Assembly: GCF_016863135.1 (NCBI RefSeq)
Contig: NZ_BOOH01000070.1
Location: 1-64,000 of the forward strand
Direction of reading: 5' to 3'
Source: Planobispora longispora
GTDB taxonomy: Bacteria > Actinomycetota > Actinomycetes > Streptosporangiales > Streptosporangiaceae
Length of the DNA stretch: 64,000 bases
Below, piece by piece: positions 1-7,588 of this stretch. The number at the start of each line of letters is the position of its first letter. Positions within the stretch are counted from its first letter, which is position 1. Position numbers and translations under genes: made by a program. The notes beneath the pieces are model-generated. The model did not search any database, was not told the origin of the DNA, and saw only the letters and a list, made by a program, of their open reading frames with translations.

Positions 1-330
1 GAACCGCAGCACGAATCTGGTCGATAGCTTCTCGGCAGGAAACCAGTTCAATGGGTGCCTCCAGGACCTCGTTCCCGGTGAGCGACTCAAGGTAAATCGC
101 ATCCGGGATCGGCGGATCGGCGACTTCCAAGTAGATGAAAGGGTTGTCGGGCGGCATGTAGGCGCCCACGGTGAAGGGGATGACCTGGATCGTCGCGTGG
201 AGCCCCGGATGATCTCCAGTTAGGTGTGCATGACCTTGGTGCTGCCGACTTGCCGGAGGGGGACCGCTTCGTCAACGAAGGTCCAGTGACGCGGGGGCCG
301 GCTCGTCCGGACGTGGCCACGTTCGGCCAG
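1..330 (-). pseudogene. Remnant of an XRE-family regulator with DUF5753 (Scr1-type) domain
   Basis: Reading the minus strand, the segment at about 190-1 translates to a typical DUF5753 C-terminal part, with the stretch IQVIPFTVGAYMPPDNPFIY followed by LEVADPPIPDAIYLESL. The preceding piece (about 325-195) gives FVDEAVPLRQVGSTKVMHT in another frame, then an in-frame TAA where this family normally continues with a Gln-Leu-Glu helix. At least one stop and one frameshift are therefore present and no N-terminal HTH is visible to the right. The C-terminus runs off the left edge of the window. Intact members are actinobacterial HTH regulators usually paired with a DUF397 protein; no partner is seen. 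It is most likely decay debris of an older insertion next to int1. Confidence 0.7.
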
Positions 331-697
331 AGCCTGGGCACCCCTGCAGACGATCACCCCGTAGGGCCACCATGCCCCCGTGACGATCCCTGAGCCCGAT
401 CCGGACGACCCGCCGCCCTGGCTGCATGAGCAACGTCATGTCCGCCGTACGGCCCGCTCCGGACCGGCCGAGGAACCTCCCCAGACCTGATGCAACTCCG
501 CTCACCCCGACTACCGCGAAAGTTGCAGGCCGCCCGGTCGGCTACCACGAGAGACAACCTGTGATTCCACCCCGAGTTTGACGATCTTTACTGACCTCGC
601 TCATACCGTGAGGACGGTGTGCGGCGTCAAGGGAAAAATCATCACCTTCACGCCGACCGCACAGCATCCCGCGACAGGGCTCAGGAAACGAGGAGAA
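331..697. other. No supported gene; upstream region of the small secreted protein
   Basis: The open frames here on the minus strand overlap each other and have Arg/Gly-rich translations without family resemblance. I see no gene. The last part carries the leader of the gene at 698, including its ribosome binding site just before the GTG. Confidence 0.5.
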
Positions 698-1165
698 GTG
701 AAACTCATCGCTAAAGGTGCGGTAGCCCTTACCTCTGCCGCCGTGGTATCCCTCCTGCCGGCGACCGCTTTCGCCGGGACGGCCGGAAGCTCCAAGACCG
801 CTCCCGTGGCCGATGTCGAGATCAATGCGCCCGGGGCGTCAGCGCAGGCCCGCTGGTACACCCTCCGGCACGAGGCGTTGGGTCCAGGCAAGCGTTTGAG
901 TGCCGGGATCTGGAAGCGGCCTTCGGGAGTGCGCGTGATGCAGGTCAAGGCCCGCTGCTGGGGCAACGACTCGCGGATAAGGGTCGATCTCGTCTACAGG
1001 CGCCGCTACGCCCTCGGCGATAAGACCGCCAAGTCCGGAACGTGGTCTTGTAACGGCGGCTACGGCATCGTCCGCATCCACAACGCAGGGCACCGCGATT
1101 ACTACGCGAACTTCATCCTAGACAAGAAGCACACCGTCGAGTACTGGGTGCAGTACTACAAGTAA
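698..1165 (+). CDS. Small secreted protein of unknown function
   Basis: I chose the GTG at 698 because it follows a strong GAGGAG ribosome binding site and opens directly into a signal peptide (basic VKLIAKG, hydrophobic ALTSAAVVSLL, then PATAFAG as a likely cleavage site). The longer frame to 578 lacks such a start. The mature part is about 125 residues, with two cysteines (ARCWGND and TWSCNGG) that could form one disulfide, and many aromatic and basic residues towards the end (YYANF, EYWVQYYK). I do not recognise the family. It is followed at once by a strong intrinsic terminator, so it is probably a single-gene unit. It lies in the decayed mobile strip left of int1 and may be cargo of that older element. 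Confidence 0.7.
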   Translation: MKLIAKGAVALTSAAVVSLLPATAFAGTAGSSKTAPVADVEINAPGASAQARWYTLRHEALGPGKRLSAGIWKRPSGVRVMQVKARCWGNDSRIRVDLVYRRRYALGDKTAKSGTWSCNGGYGIVRIHNAGHRDYYANFILDKKHTVEYWVQYYK

Positions 1166-1188
1166 TCTGCCCGACGCAGGCCCTCTCG

Positions 1189-1222
1189 GCCCCGTCCACC
1201 GTGAGGTGGACGGGGCTTTGCT
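1189..1222 (+). terminator. Intrinsic terminator after the secreted protein gene
   Basis: A perfect 12-bp stem (GCCCCGTCCACC and its complement, loop GTGA) is followed by TTTGCTTG. It sits 24 bases behind the stop codon at 1165. Confidence 0.85.
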
Positions 1223-1231
1223 TGTTCGTGG

Positions 1232-1345
1232 CTACGCGCTGTTGGCGGCGCCGACGATGAGCCAGAACGTGAGCAGCGCCCACGGCAGCACGCACACATA
1301 CCCGAGGACGAGGCCGGCGACCGCTTGCCCGTGACCGCCCCGGCG
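1232..1345 (-). pseudogene. C-terminal fragment of a DUF4190-like membrane protein
   Basis: The minus strand reads GHGQAVAGLVLGYVCVLPWA and then LLTFWLIVGAANSA before a TAG at 1232-1234, the usual end of small actinobacterial membrane proteins with two helices. No start codon or first helix is found; the frame breaks near 1345, where unrelated plus-strand sequence begins. It is a truncated remnant. Confidence 0.55.
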
Positions 1346-1353
1346 TCCGGCTG

Positions 1354-1548
1354 GTGGACCCACGCGACCTCATCGGACCCGTCAACATGACGATCAACGA
1401 AACTTCGGGCGGGCAACTCGTCTACGCGGAGATCCGGATCGCAGAAGACAGCGGAACCGACCCCGAACTCGTGGCCGCGATGGACCAAACAGCCGGACAC
1501 TGGAGAGAGATACCGATGGCCATGGGCGACCCCGACAAACGCCTATAG
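1354..1548 (+). CDS. Short hypothetical ORF, possibly a gene fragment
   Basis: This 64-codon frame from GTG 1354 translates to an ordinary mixed-composition peptide (VYAEIRIAEDSGTDPELVAA is its most protein-like part) but has no convincing ribosome binding site and begins exactly where the DUF4190-like fragment breaks off. A second short frame, 1589-1801, overlaps the integrase start. I recognise neither. I read 1346-1721 as debris with possible small genes. Confidence 0.3.
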   Translation: MDPRDLIGPVNMTINETSGGQLVYAEIRIAEDSGTDPELVAAMDQTAGHWREIPMAMGDPDKRL

Positions 1549-1721
1549 TTCGTCATTTTCTGGAACGTAACATTCCCGGCAACCTCAGGTGTCCATGGAC
1601 GCCTCCCCCGCCCAGTTCGATTGCTACTTCTCCCCCGAAGTGATCACCCTGCCCACCCTCAACGCGCTCAACGCCGTCAGCCAGCACCTCGCCCGCAGGT
1701 TCCCCACAGCAGGAGCCCGTC

Positions 1722-3164
1722 ATGGCCTACACCTTCAGACGCTGTCACTGCCGAGACGAGACCGGGAAATTCATCGGCCAGACCTGCCCCCTGCCGGCTA
1801 AACGTGATCAAGGATCTTGGTGGGTCCGCTACGACGTCCCGCCCGATGCCGACGGCAGGCGCCGCCGCCCGCGCGTGGGCCCGTTCGCGAACAAGACCCT
1901 CGCCGAGAAAGAACTGATCAAGCTGGTGGCCGAAGCCAACTCCGGCCGGCCCATCCCCGACCGCAAACTGAAGGTCATCACCTACCTGCGCCAGTGGCTG
2001 GCCGGCAAGAAGAGCCTCAAGCCGTCCACCCGCATCAGCTACACCACGCACATCGAGCTCTACCTCATCCCCGGCATCGGCCACCTCCTGCTCGCCGATC
2101 TACGCGAGCACCACCTCGGCGCCTTGTACGAGGCGATGGAGAAAATCAATCGCCCCCTCGACGGCGAGCCGTCCGAGACACTGCGCCGCCTGCTGAAGGC
2201 CCGGGCCCGCACCGCCCAGGGCGAGGACGCCGACGCACTGTACAGCCGCCGGCCGCTGACGTCAGCACGGATCCGCTGCGTGCACGCCACCCTCTCCAGC
2301 GCCCTGTCGGCGGCCTACAAGCAGCGGAAACTCAGCCACGACCCGTCCAAGAACGTCGAGCTGCCCGCGGCCAAGCGCCGTCGGCCACTGCTGTGGACAC
2401 CGGAGCGGGTGGCGCGCTGGCAGGAGACGGGAGCGCGGCCGGGCCCGGTCATGGTGTGGACGCCCGCCCAAGTCGGCCAGTTCTTCGACTTCCTCGAGGC
2501 CTGCGAGGAGCGGCTGTATCCGCTCTACCACGTGGTCGCCACGCGCGGTCTGCGCCGGGCCGAGATCTGCGGGGCCCGCTGGCAGGACATCGACCTGACC
2601 AGCCCGACGAAGACCTTGTCGATCCTGGAGGGTGAGGACGACGACGAGCCGGGCCTGAAAACGGATGCGTCCTGGCGCGTCACCACGCTGGACGCCACCA
2701 ACGTCACGTTGCTGAAGGCGTGGCGGAAGGAGCAGAGCGAGGAGAAGCTCGCCGCCGGCGAAGCGTGGGTGGATTCGGGCCGGATCTTCACCAAGCCGTC
2801 CGGGGAGCCGCTCGACCCGGATGTCATCTCTCAGCGGTTCGACCGCGCCCTCATCCGCCACGCCACCATCCGCCGCAGGCACGCCGAGGAGGGCTGGAGT
2901 CTCGAGCGGCTCGCTCAGGTGCACCTCGCGCCCAAGCGCGCCGTCACGCTCGCGCCTCAGGCTCCGTTGCCGCCGGTGCGGCTGCATGATCTTCGGCACT
3001 GTGCGGCGACGCTGATGCTGGCGGCCGGCTCCGACATGAAGGTCGTCAGCGCGACGCTCGGGCACTCGCAGTACTGGTTCACCGCAGACACGTATACGAG
3101 CGTGGTTCCGGAGCTCGCGGAGGCGGCGGTGGCGCTGATTCCGAGGGCGGCGAAGAGCTCATGA
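1722..3164 (+). CDS. Tyrosine recombinase (site-specific integrase), int1
   Basis: This 480-residue protein would catalyse integration and excision of a mobile element. A cysteine cluster near the N-terminus (CHCRDETG...TC, residues 6-21) resembles the zinc-binding start of many AICE integrases. A SAM-like DNA-binding domain spans about 90-230. The catalytic domain shows the first Arg in TRGLRRAEICGARW, HxxR in LHDLRHCAATLML, and LGHSQYWFTADTYTSV with the second His and the nucleophilic Tyr. All catalytic residues appear present. The gene ends 131 bp before an attachment core (3296-3342), the usual int-att order, with three TGGRCCAAC direct repeats between them. It lies outside the 21-kb AICE to its right, so it belongs to a different element on the left. 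Confidence 0.95.
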   Translation: MAYTFRRCHCRDETGKFIGQTCPLPAKRDQGSWWVRYDVPPDADGRRRRPRVGPFANKTLAEKELIKLVAEANSGRPIPDRKLKVITYLRQWLAGKKSLKPSTRISYTTHIELYLIPGIGHLLLADLREHHLGALYEAMEKINRPLDGEPSETLRRLLKARARTAQGEDADALYSRRPLTSARIRCVHATLSSALSAAYKQRKLSHDPSKNVELPAAKRRRPLLWTPERVARWQETGARPGPVMVWTPAQVGQFFDFLEACEERLYPLYHVVATRGLRRAEICGARWQDIDLTSPTKTLSILEGEDDDEPGLKTDASWRVTTLDATNVTLLKAWRKEQSEEKLAAGEAWVDSGRIFTKPSGEPLDPDVISQRFDRALIRHATIRRRHAEEGWSLERLAQVHLAPKRAVTLAPQAPLPPVRLHDLRHCAATLMLAAGSDMKVVSATLGHSQYWFTADTYTSVVPELAEAAVALIPRAAKSS

Positions 3165-3174
3165 TCAAAATGGA

Positions 3175-3242
3175 TGGGCCAACGATGGACCAACAGAAGG
3201 CCCTTTTCGATCTTGACTGGTCATGGGCCAACATGCCGCCAA
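3175..3242 (+). repeat. Three direct repeats TGGRCCAAC between int1 and the att core (possible arm-type sites)
   Basis: TGGGCCAAC at 3175-3183, TGGACCAAC at 3186-3194 and TGGGCCAAC at 3234-3242 all point the same way. Position and spacing suit arm-type binding sites of Int1; this role is inferred. Confidence 0.5.
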
Positions 3243-3295
3243 GGTCATCATCAACAGAAAATCCAGGTCAGACGCCTGATCGGTTTTCCCTGAAG

Positions 3296-3342
3296 GGGTA
3301 GGGCGGGCGGGACTCGAACCCGCGACCAAGGGATTATGAGTC
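3296..3342. other. Attachment-site core (left copy, 47 bp), displaced tRNA 3' half
   Basis: These 47 bases are identical to 24242-24288, which covers the 3' half of the tRNA gene from the anticodon loop through the T arm to the discriminator base plus three bases beyond. Here the tRNA 5' half is missing: after ATTATGAGTC the sequence diverges. This is the expected product of site-specific integration into a tRNA gene and defines the left end of the AICE. It is also the right-hand att of the element that carries int1. Confidence 0.93.
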
Positions 3343-3970
3343 ACGGTCGCGAACCCGAGTGATTATGCCTCTCACCTGCGAGTGCAAGCCTTTAAACGAT
3401 TGATCATTTGAGATTTCGGCACGCATCCGGCACAGTACGGGGCCCAGGCTGCCTGTAACAAGATCACATTTCCTCTCATGTCATCGGACGGGACAAGGAC
3501 CGAACGGCCTTCAGCCCTTCCATGGTGGCGCTCTCGAATCGCGCTTGATCGCGGACCGACGAGGGCCGAACAGCAGACGCAGCCCGTCGTCCGCAAAGAG
3601 GGCTACCGGCTCCGGAGAGGAATATGGATTGCGGCGACTTAAATCCCATGACCAGGCAATACACGTTCCGATCTTCATCGGTCTTACGGCACCGGGCTGC
3701 AATGGGTCCACAACTAGGATGAAAGACCTCTACAGGACTGCTTTGTCGTACGAGCATCGTCAAGATCGGAAACTGTGCGAGCGACCCACTTCGGTAGAGG
3801 GGGCTCTCGCACCAAGGACCCTTTCTGAGGGATCAGCAGATGTCGCACACTGCGGGACTTTTCGCTCACGCCGAACCCCCTCTACACGCCCTACAGAGGC
3901 CCACATCCCTACCAATAAGATTGCTTACCCGCCAATCTAGTCACACAGAGAGAATAGTGAATGGAATAGA
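3343..3970. other. Gene-free left flank inside the AICE
   Basis: Short open frames occur on both strands (for example 3545-3940 plus, 3476-3763 minus) but they overlap each other, have no ribosome binding sites and have compositions unlike their neighbours. Apart from the TTCGGCACG repeats at 3415-3434 I see no feature I can name. Confidence 0.5.
3415..3434 (-). repeat. Arm-type repeat pair at the left end of the AICE
   Basis: TTCGGCACG, two bases, then TCCGGCACA. The same arrangement (TTCGGCACG, two bases, TTCGGCACG) lies near the right end at 24119-24138 in the same orientation. Both pairs are inside the element, 73 and 104 bp from the cores, as P and P' arms would be. Confidence 0.55.
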
Positions 3971-4897
3971 TTAATCGACTATCTCGCTAAGCTTTCTAGC
4001 AAGATATTCCCTAACTTTGTTTGCGGCCTTCCCTACTGGATCAATAGTGCGGTCAACGATCATATCGGCGGCCTTGCCGGCCGCAATCGCTCCAGCGACA
4101 CCTCCACCGACACCAAGCAGAACCGCACCGACAGCCGTCCCTACACCTGGAGTAACTATTGTGCCAGCGGCGGCACCTGTTGCGGCACCACTGGCGGCAC
4201 CGGAAATAAAAGCACCCATAGCAGCCGTAAATGCCGCGCCTGCGTAAGCACCTACCGCACCTCCCGCAGCAGTACCAGCCCTCCCTGCCGCATACTTAGC
4301 GACAGCCCGGTAAGCCATTCGAGCACCACGCTCGACAGCCGGGAGGCCGACGTCTTGTGATAGCTGCTTGGCACATGTAGAACCAAGGTTGAATACACCG
4401 CCCACTACCCCGAATCTCTTACTTACCTTTCCAAGGTGCTGGAATGCACCGTTCTGAGAAACCGGTCCGATATGGTCGGAGAGCCCTCCGATTCGGCCGA
4501 CGTATTTAGCATTGAAGGCATTCACGAGGAAGATATCCCCCCCTCCACCAATCGGCCCTACTCTAGGTTCGAAATGCTCTTTGAATCGACTCAGACTTTT
4601 ACCACTCCAGCCTTGTGGGCCGAGTGTTATAAATAAGCTGATTCGCTGACCATAAACGGCCTTTTGGCATACCTTGGCGGCTCGCGAAGCTCGACTCGCG
4701 ACGGTGGAAGCCCCAGCTAGTGCTTCCCCATAAAAGTCAATCTTATTTTTTTCAGACAAGTCCATCTTGCCTCCACTTACAACGCGCAGGGCACGAGCGG
4801 CCAGATCTTGCCCAGGGTAGCAAACGATCAACTCCAAGTCACGTCCTTTTTGTACATTCTGGCACTTCGAGATCGTCCACTCAAAGTCGCCTAGCAA
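3971..4897 (-). CDS. Low-GC cargo protein with a C-terminal glycine-zipper hydrophobic region
   Basis: It is about 308 residues and I do not recognise the family. The N-terminal half is soluble-looking and cysteine-containing (CQNVQKGRDLELIVCYPG). From about residue 200 there is a long Gly/Ala-rich hydrophobic tract (GAASGAATGAAAG, then VLLGVGGGVAGAIAAGKAAD) like glycine-zipper membrane segments in pore-forming or membrane-inserting proteins, followed by a basic amphipathic tail. No signal peptide is visible. The start is uncertain: 4897 is a TTG and the frame stays open about 60 bases further upstream without ATG or GTG, so the 5' end may be truncated or the start unusual. GC is clearly below that of the AICE core. 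It is divergent from the NPCBM-like gene at 5201 with 300 bp of AT-rich DNA between, which suggests a two-gene cargo module. A role in defence or toxicity is conjecture. Confidence 0.6.
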   Translation of the reverse strand: MLGDFEWTISKCQNVQKGRDLELIVCYPGQDLAARALRVVSGGKMDLSEKNKIDFYGEALAGASTVASRASRAAKVCQKAVYGQRISLFITLGPQGWSGKSLSRFKEHFEPRVGPIGGGGDIFLVNAFNAKYVGRIGGLSDHIGPVSQNGAFQHLGKVSKRFGVVGGVFNLGSTCAKQLSQDVGLPAVERGARMAYRAVAKYAAGRAGTAAGGAVGAYAGAAFTAAMGAFISGAASGAATGAAAGTIVTPGVGTAVGAVLLGVGGGVAGAIAAGKAADMIVDRTIDPVGKAANKVREYLARKLSEIVD

Positions 4898-5200
4898 GAT
4901 GAGGCCTTGCCCTGCTCTAACTGTTATGCAGTGCGCCAGACGTGGCGCCTAAAGCCGTGCAAACTTGAGTGCAGCCCACCTCAATCACTATCAACAACGG
5001 ACCAAAGGGCATAAAAGACCAGGATCGACACAGAACGCCCTTAGAATCATACATGGGGATATTTCTATCAGATTAGGACATATCGCATATTATTTAGCAT
5101 TTCGATACGTTAAATTCTAGAGGACTACAGAGAATTCATTTCATGCATATTGATTTATGGAAATTATTCAGGCGCTAAAATCCAGAAGAGAGGAAATCTC
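4898..5200. other. AT-rich divergent promoter region of the cargo pair
   Basis: There is no gene. The stretch 5040-5140 is the most AT-rich DNA nearby (runs such as CGCATATTATTTAGCATTTC) and separates two divergently transcribed cargo genes. The ribosome binding site GAGAGGAAA for the gene at 5201 is at its right end. I could not fix a -35/-10 pair. Confidence 0.45.
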
Positions 5201-5881
5201 ATGACTGTCTCCTCCGGCGGTAGTGGAAACCGCGGTGCATGGCACGACCCCAAGTCCGTTGCTTTCTGGACCATTGTTGGAAGCGTAGCCGGATCCCTGT
5301 CTCTAATTGTCGCAATAGTTGTAGCACTCCAAGGCCCTGATAAGGCTTCGCCGGACAGCCCTCCAGTGCCCTACAACACGCCAACGGAAGTAAAAGAATC
5401 TAATTTCTTAAATACCCCCACAATAAAAGATTCTCCAATCCCCGCGAAAGAAGAAAAAAGTGCACCTTTAAAGATTTACCTAGCAGACATGGAGCCTTTA
5501 GGAAATTACTTTGACACTTGGTCAAAGAGGATATCTGCAGAGATGAATGGGAGGGAGTATCCAAATAGCGTAGAGGCCCTATGCCCACCCTACGGAGATC
5601 GACTTGAATATAACCTCGGAAGGAAATATAAAAAACTTTCAGGGATTATTGGCGTGGGAGATAATGAAGACTCGAACGCCCTTGCGGCAATCACAGTATA
5701 CGGCGACGACAGGGTCCTGAAGAACGTTTCAGCCAGCGTTGGGAAGTCAACTTCAATAAACATCGACATCCGAAATGTATTAAGATTATCAATATCGTGC
5801 GATCCTCGCTGGATAGACTCTAAAAGGGGGGGTTTTTCTGCGATTTCCTTCTCTCTGGGAGATGCCTATTTATCCATGTAG
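5201..5881 (+). CDS. Membrane-anchored protein with an NPCBM-like extracellular domain
   Basis: The ATG at 5201 has a strong AGAGAGGAAA site upstream and is preferred over the TTG at 5150. The 226-residue product has a short cytoplasmic N-terminus, one membrane helix at about residues 23-43 (FWTIVGSVAGSLSLIVAIVV) and a linker rich in Pro, Ser and Lys. A C-terminal domain (about 90-226) has the pattern of NPCBM/NEW2 domains: EYPNSV, LEYNLGRKYKKLSGIIGVGD and then the VYGDDRVL strand. NPCBM domains are putative carbohydrate-binding beta-sandwich modules, often beside glycosidases; here it stands alone on a membrane anchor. Codon use and low GC match the neighbour at 3971. Binding cell-wall or surface glycans is an inference. 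Confidence 0.65.
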   Translation: MTVSSGGSGNRGAWHDPKSVAFWTIVGSVAGSLSLIVAIVVALQGPDKASPDSPPVPYNTPTEVKESNFLNTPTIKDSPIPAKEEKSAPLKIYLADMEPLGNYFDTWSKRISAEMNGREYPNSVEALCPPYGDRLEYNLGRKYKKLSGIIGVGDNEDSNALAAITVYGDDRVLKNVSASVGKSTSINIDIRNVLRLSISCDPRWIDSKRGGFSAISFSLGDAYLSM

Positions 5882-5960
5882 CACTCTAAGGGCAGGCCCG
5901 CTCGCAGTCCTCGGAGGATTCGTCTAGGCTAAGGGAGCTATGCGTCTCTAGGGAGGTGTA

Positions 5961-6662
5961 ATGAATCAGCGTAATGACCGGCCCGCATATCTTCGGATCG
6001 CGGACGACCTACGTGCCCAGATTCAGGCTGGCGAACCTCCCCCCGGTGGGATGCTGCAATCTGATGCTGCCCTAATGCGCACGTACAATGTTGCCCGCGG
6101 CACCGTCCGACAGGCAGTAGCAGAGTTGGAACGTCTCGGCCTCGTGGCCAGCGAGATAGGCAAAGGTCGGCGAGTCATAGGTGAGACGTCTGGCGAGTTT
6201 GGCCCCGTCTCCACGCGGTACGAGGCCGTCGCCGCTTCTCTTCGGGAGAACATCGTCAGTGGCACGCTTGAGCCCGGTCACCAGCTTCCCCGTGAAGCAA
6301 CGTTAGCTGAGCACTTTGGAGTGTCGAAGGGTACTGCCCGTCAGGCTCTCCAAACGTTGGCTGCCGAAGGGCTCATCACTGCAATCCACGGTAAGGGCTG
6401 GTTCGTCGGTGACGCTCGGGGGGCGCTGACCCGGACCGATGAAGTAGCAGCTTCCATCCGAAAGACCATCCTCTCCGGCGTATTCCCTGCAGGATCTCGC
6501 ATTCCGGGGGAATCCGTGCTCGCCAAACAACACGGCGTAGCACGGGTTACCGTGAGACGTGCTATGGCCTTACTGGAGGCGGAAGGACTCGTCAAGAGCA
6601 GGCGGGGTCTCGGACGGATCGCCACTCCCCCATTGAATGACAGCAATCCAGGTGCCGACTAG
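5961..6662 (+). CDS. Regulator built of three tandem GntR winged-helix domains
   Basis: The 233-residue protein starts at an ATG behind GGGAGGTG. It contains three successive GntR DNA-binding domains and almost nothing else. Domain 1 is about residues 9-74 (helix NVARGTVRQAVAELERLGLV), domain 2 about 85-150 (GVSKGTARQALQTLAAEGLI) and domain 3 about 159-223 (GVARVTVRRAMALLEAEGLV). There is no FCD, UTRA or aminotransferase effector domain. GntR-type KorSA controls transfer and replication in the AICE pSAM2, so this protein is the likely master repressor, and overlapping inverted repeats at 9230-9263 are a candidate target. The gene is followed after 17 bp by the APH-like kinase, probably in one operon. 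A triple GntR architecture is unusual; normally there is one domain per chain acting as a dimer. Confidence 0.92.
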   Translation: MNQRNDRPAYLRIADDLRAQIQAGEPPPGGMLQSDAALMRTYNVARGTVRQAVAELERLGLVASEIGKGRRVIGETSGEFGPVSTRYEAVAASLRENIVSGTLEPGHQLPREATLAEHFGVSKGTARQALQTLAAEGLITAIHGKGWFVGDARGALTRTDEVAASIRKTILSGVFPAGSRIPGESVLAKQHGVARVTVRRAMALLEAEGLVKSRRGLGRIATPPLNDSNPGAD

Positions 6663-6679
6663 CGAATAGGCCGCTCATA

Positions 6680-7588
6680 GTGAACGAATCGCGCCTCGAT
6701 TCTTTGCCCTTCACCGCTGCCGAAGCTCAAAAAACCCTCGACACCGTATGCCGTGAGATCGGCTTGCACGCCGAGGATGCCAGGCTCATCCGTCTTGGTG
6801 AGAACGCCATATTCCAGCTTGCAGCCGAGGAGGTAATCGTCCGAATCGCTCGCAGCGCGGAGGTTCTCCCTGACGCGACCAAGGAGGTTGCCGTAGCCAA
6901 GTGGCTTCGCGAGTCAGGACTACCCGCGGCGGAGCCTGTGGACCACGAACAGCCCCGCCTAGTCAGAGGGAAGCCGGTTACCTTCTGGCGCTTCGTTGAC
7001 GACAGCGGAGAGAAGGCAAGCGTTAAGGACCTCGCGCGGATCCTTCGGCAGCTTCACAGCTTTCCTGTTCCCGCAGGACTGCCATTGCCTGAGCTCGATA
7101 TCTTCGGGCGAGTGTCTGAGCGCATCGCCACAGCGGAGGTGCTGTCAGACCAGGACCGCGACTTCCTCACGGATCGCCTCGCAGAGCTCCGCGGGAGTTA
7201 CACCAATCTCCGCTATCCCTTGGCCCCGTGTGCTGTCCATGGAGATGCTCACCAGCAGAACCTAATCAAGACTCCTGATGGCAAGATCTTGCTCATCGAC
7301 TTCGAGCGATTTGCTTTCGGGCAGCCCGAGACGGACCTTGCTGTCACTGCGACAGAGCGCCTCATCGGTTGGCACACACCTCGGGAGTATGAGGGATTCG
7401 CCACGGCCTATGGGTTCGACATCATGGGGTGGGAAGGATTCCCGGTGCTGCGCTCCATCAACGAATTGAAGATGACCACGTGGCTGATGCAGAACGTCAA
7501 CGAGAGCGAGCAAGTCGCCCAAGAGTTTCAAGTGCGCTTCGCGTCGCTGCGCGACGATGAAGCTCCGCGTGCATGGACTCCTTTCTAG
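6680..7588 (+). CDS. Aminoglycoside phosphotransferase-family kinase
   Basis: This 302-residue protein starts at GTG 6680. The kinase-like fold is shown by the catalytic loop VHGDAHQQN (HGDxHxxN) and the metal-binding IDFERF about 20 residues later. The N-lobe has the VIVRIARS strand for nucleotide binding. APH-family proteins phosphorylate small molecules (aminoglycosides, choline, homoserine and others); the substrate cannot be read from the sequence. Proteins of this type sit next to the GntR regulator in many AICEs, which suggests a role in element control rather than resistance. It follows the triple-GntR gene by 17 bp and its stop overlaps the stop of the convergent gene 7585-8949. Confidence 0.85.
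   Translation: MNESRLDSLPFTAAEAQKTLDTVCREIGLHAEDARLIRLGENAIFQLAAEEVIVRIARSAEVLPDATKEVAVAKWLRESGLPAAEPVDHEQPRLVRGKPVTFWRFVDDSGEKASVKDLARILRQLHSFPVPAGLPLPELDIFGRVSERIATAEVLSDQDRDFLTDRLAELRGSYTNLRYPLAPCAVHGDAHQQNLIKTPDGKILLIDFERFAFGQPETDLAVTATERLIGWHTPREYEGFATAYGFDIMGWEGFPVLRSINELKMTTWLMQNVNESEQVAQEFQVRFASLRDDEAPRAWTPF

Noticed and set aside
3545-3940. A 131-codon frame in the left AICE flank
   Set aside because: No ribosome binding site, competing frames on the other strand and an unstructured translation.
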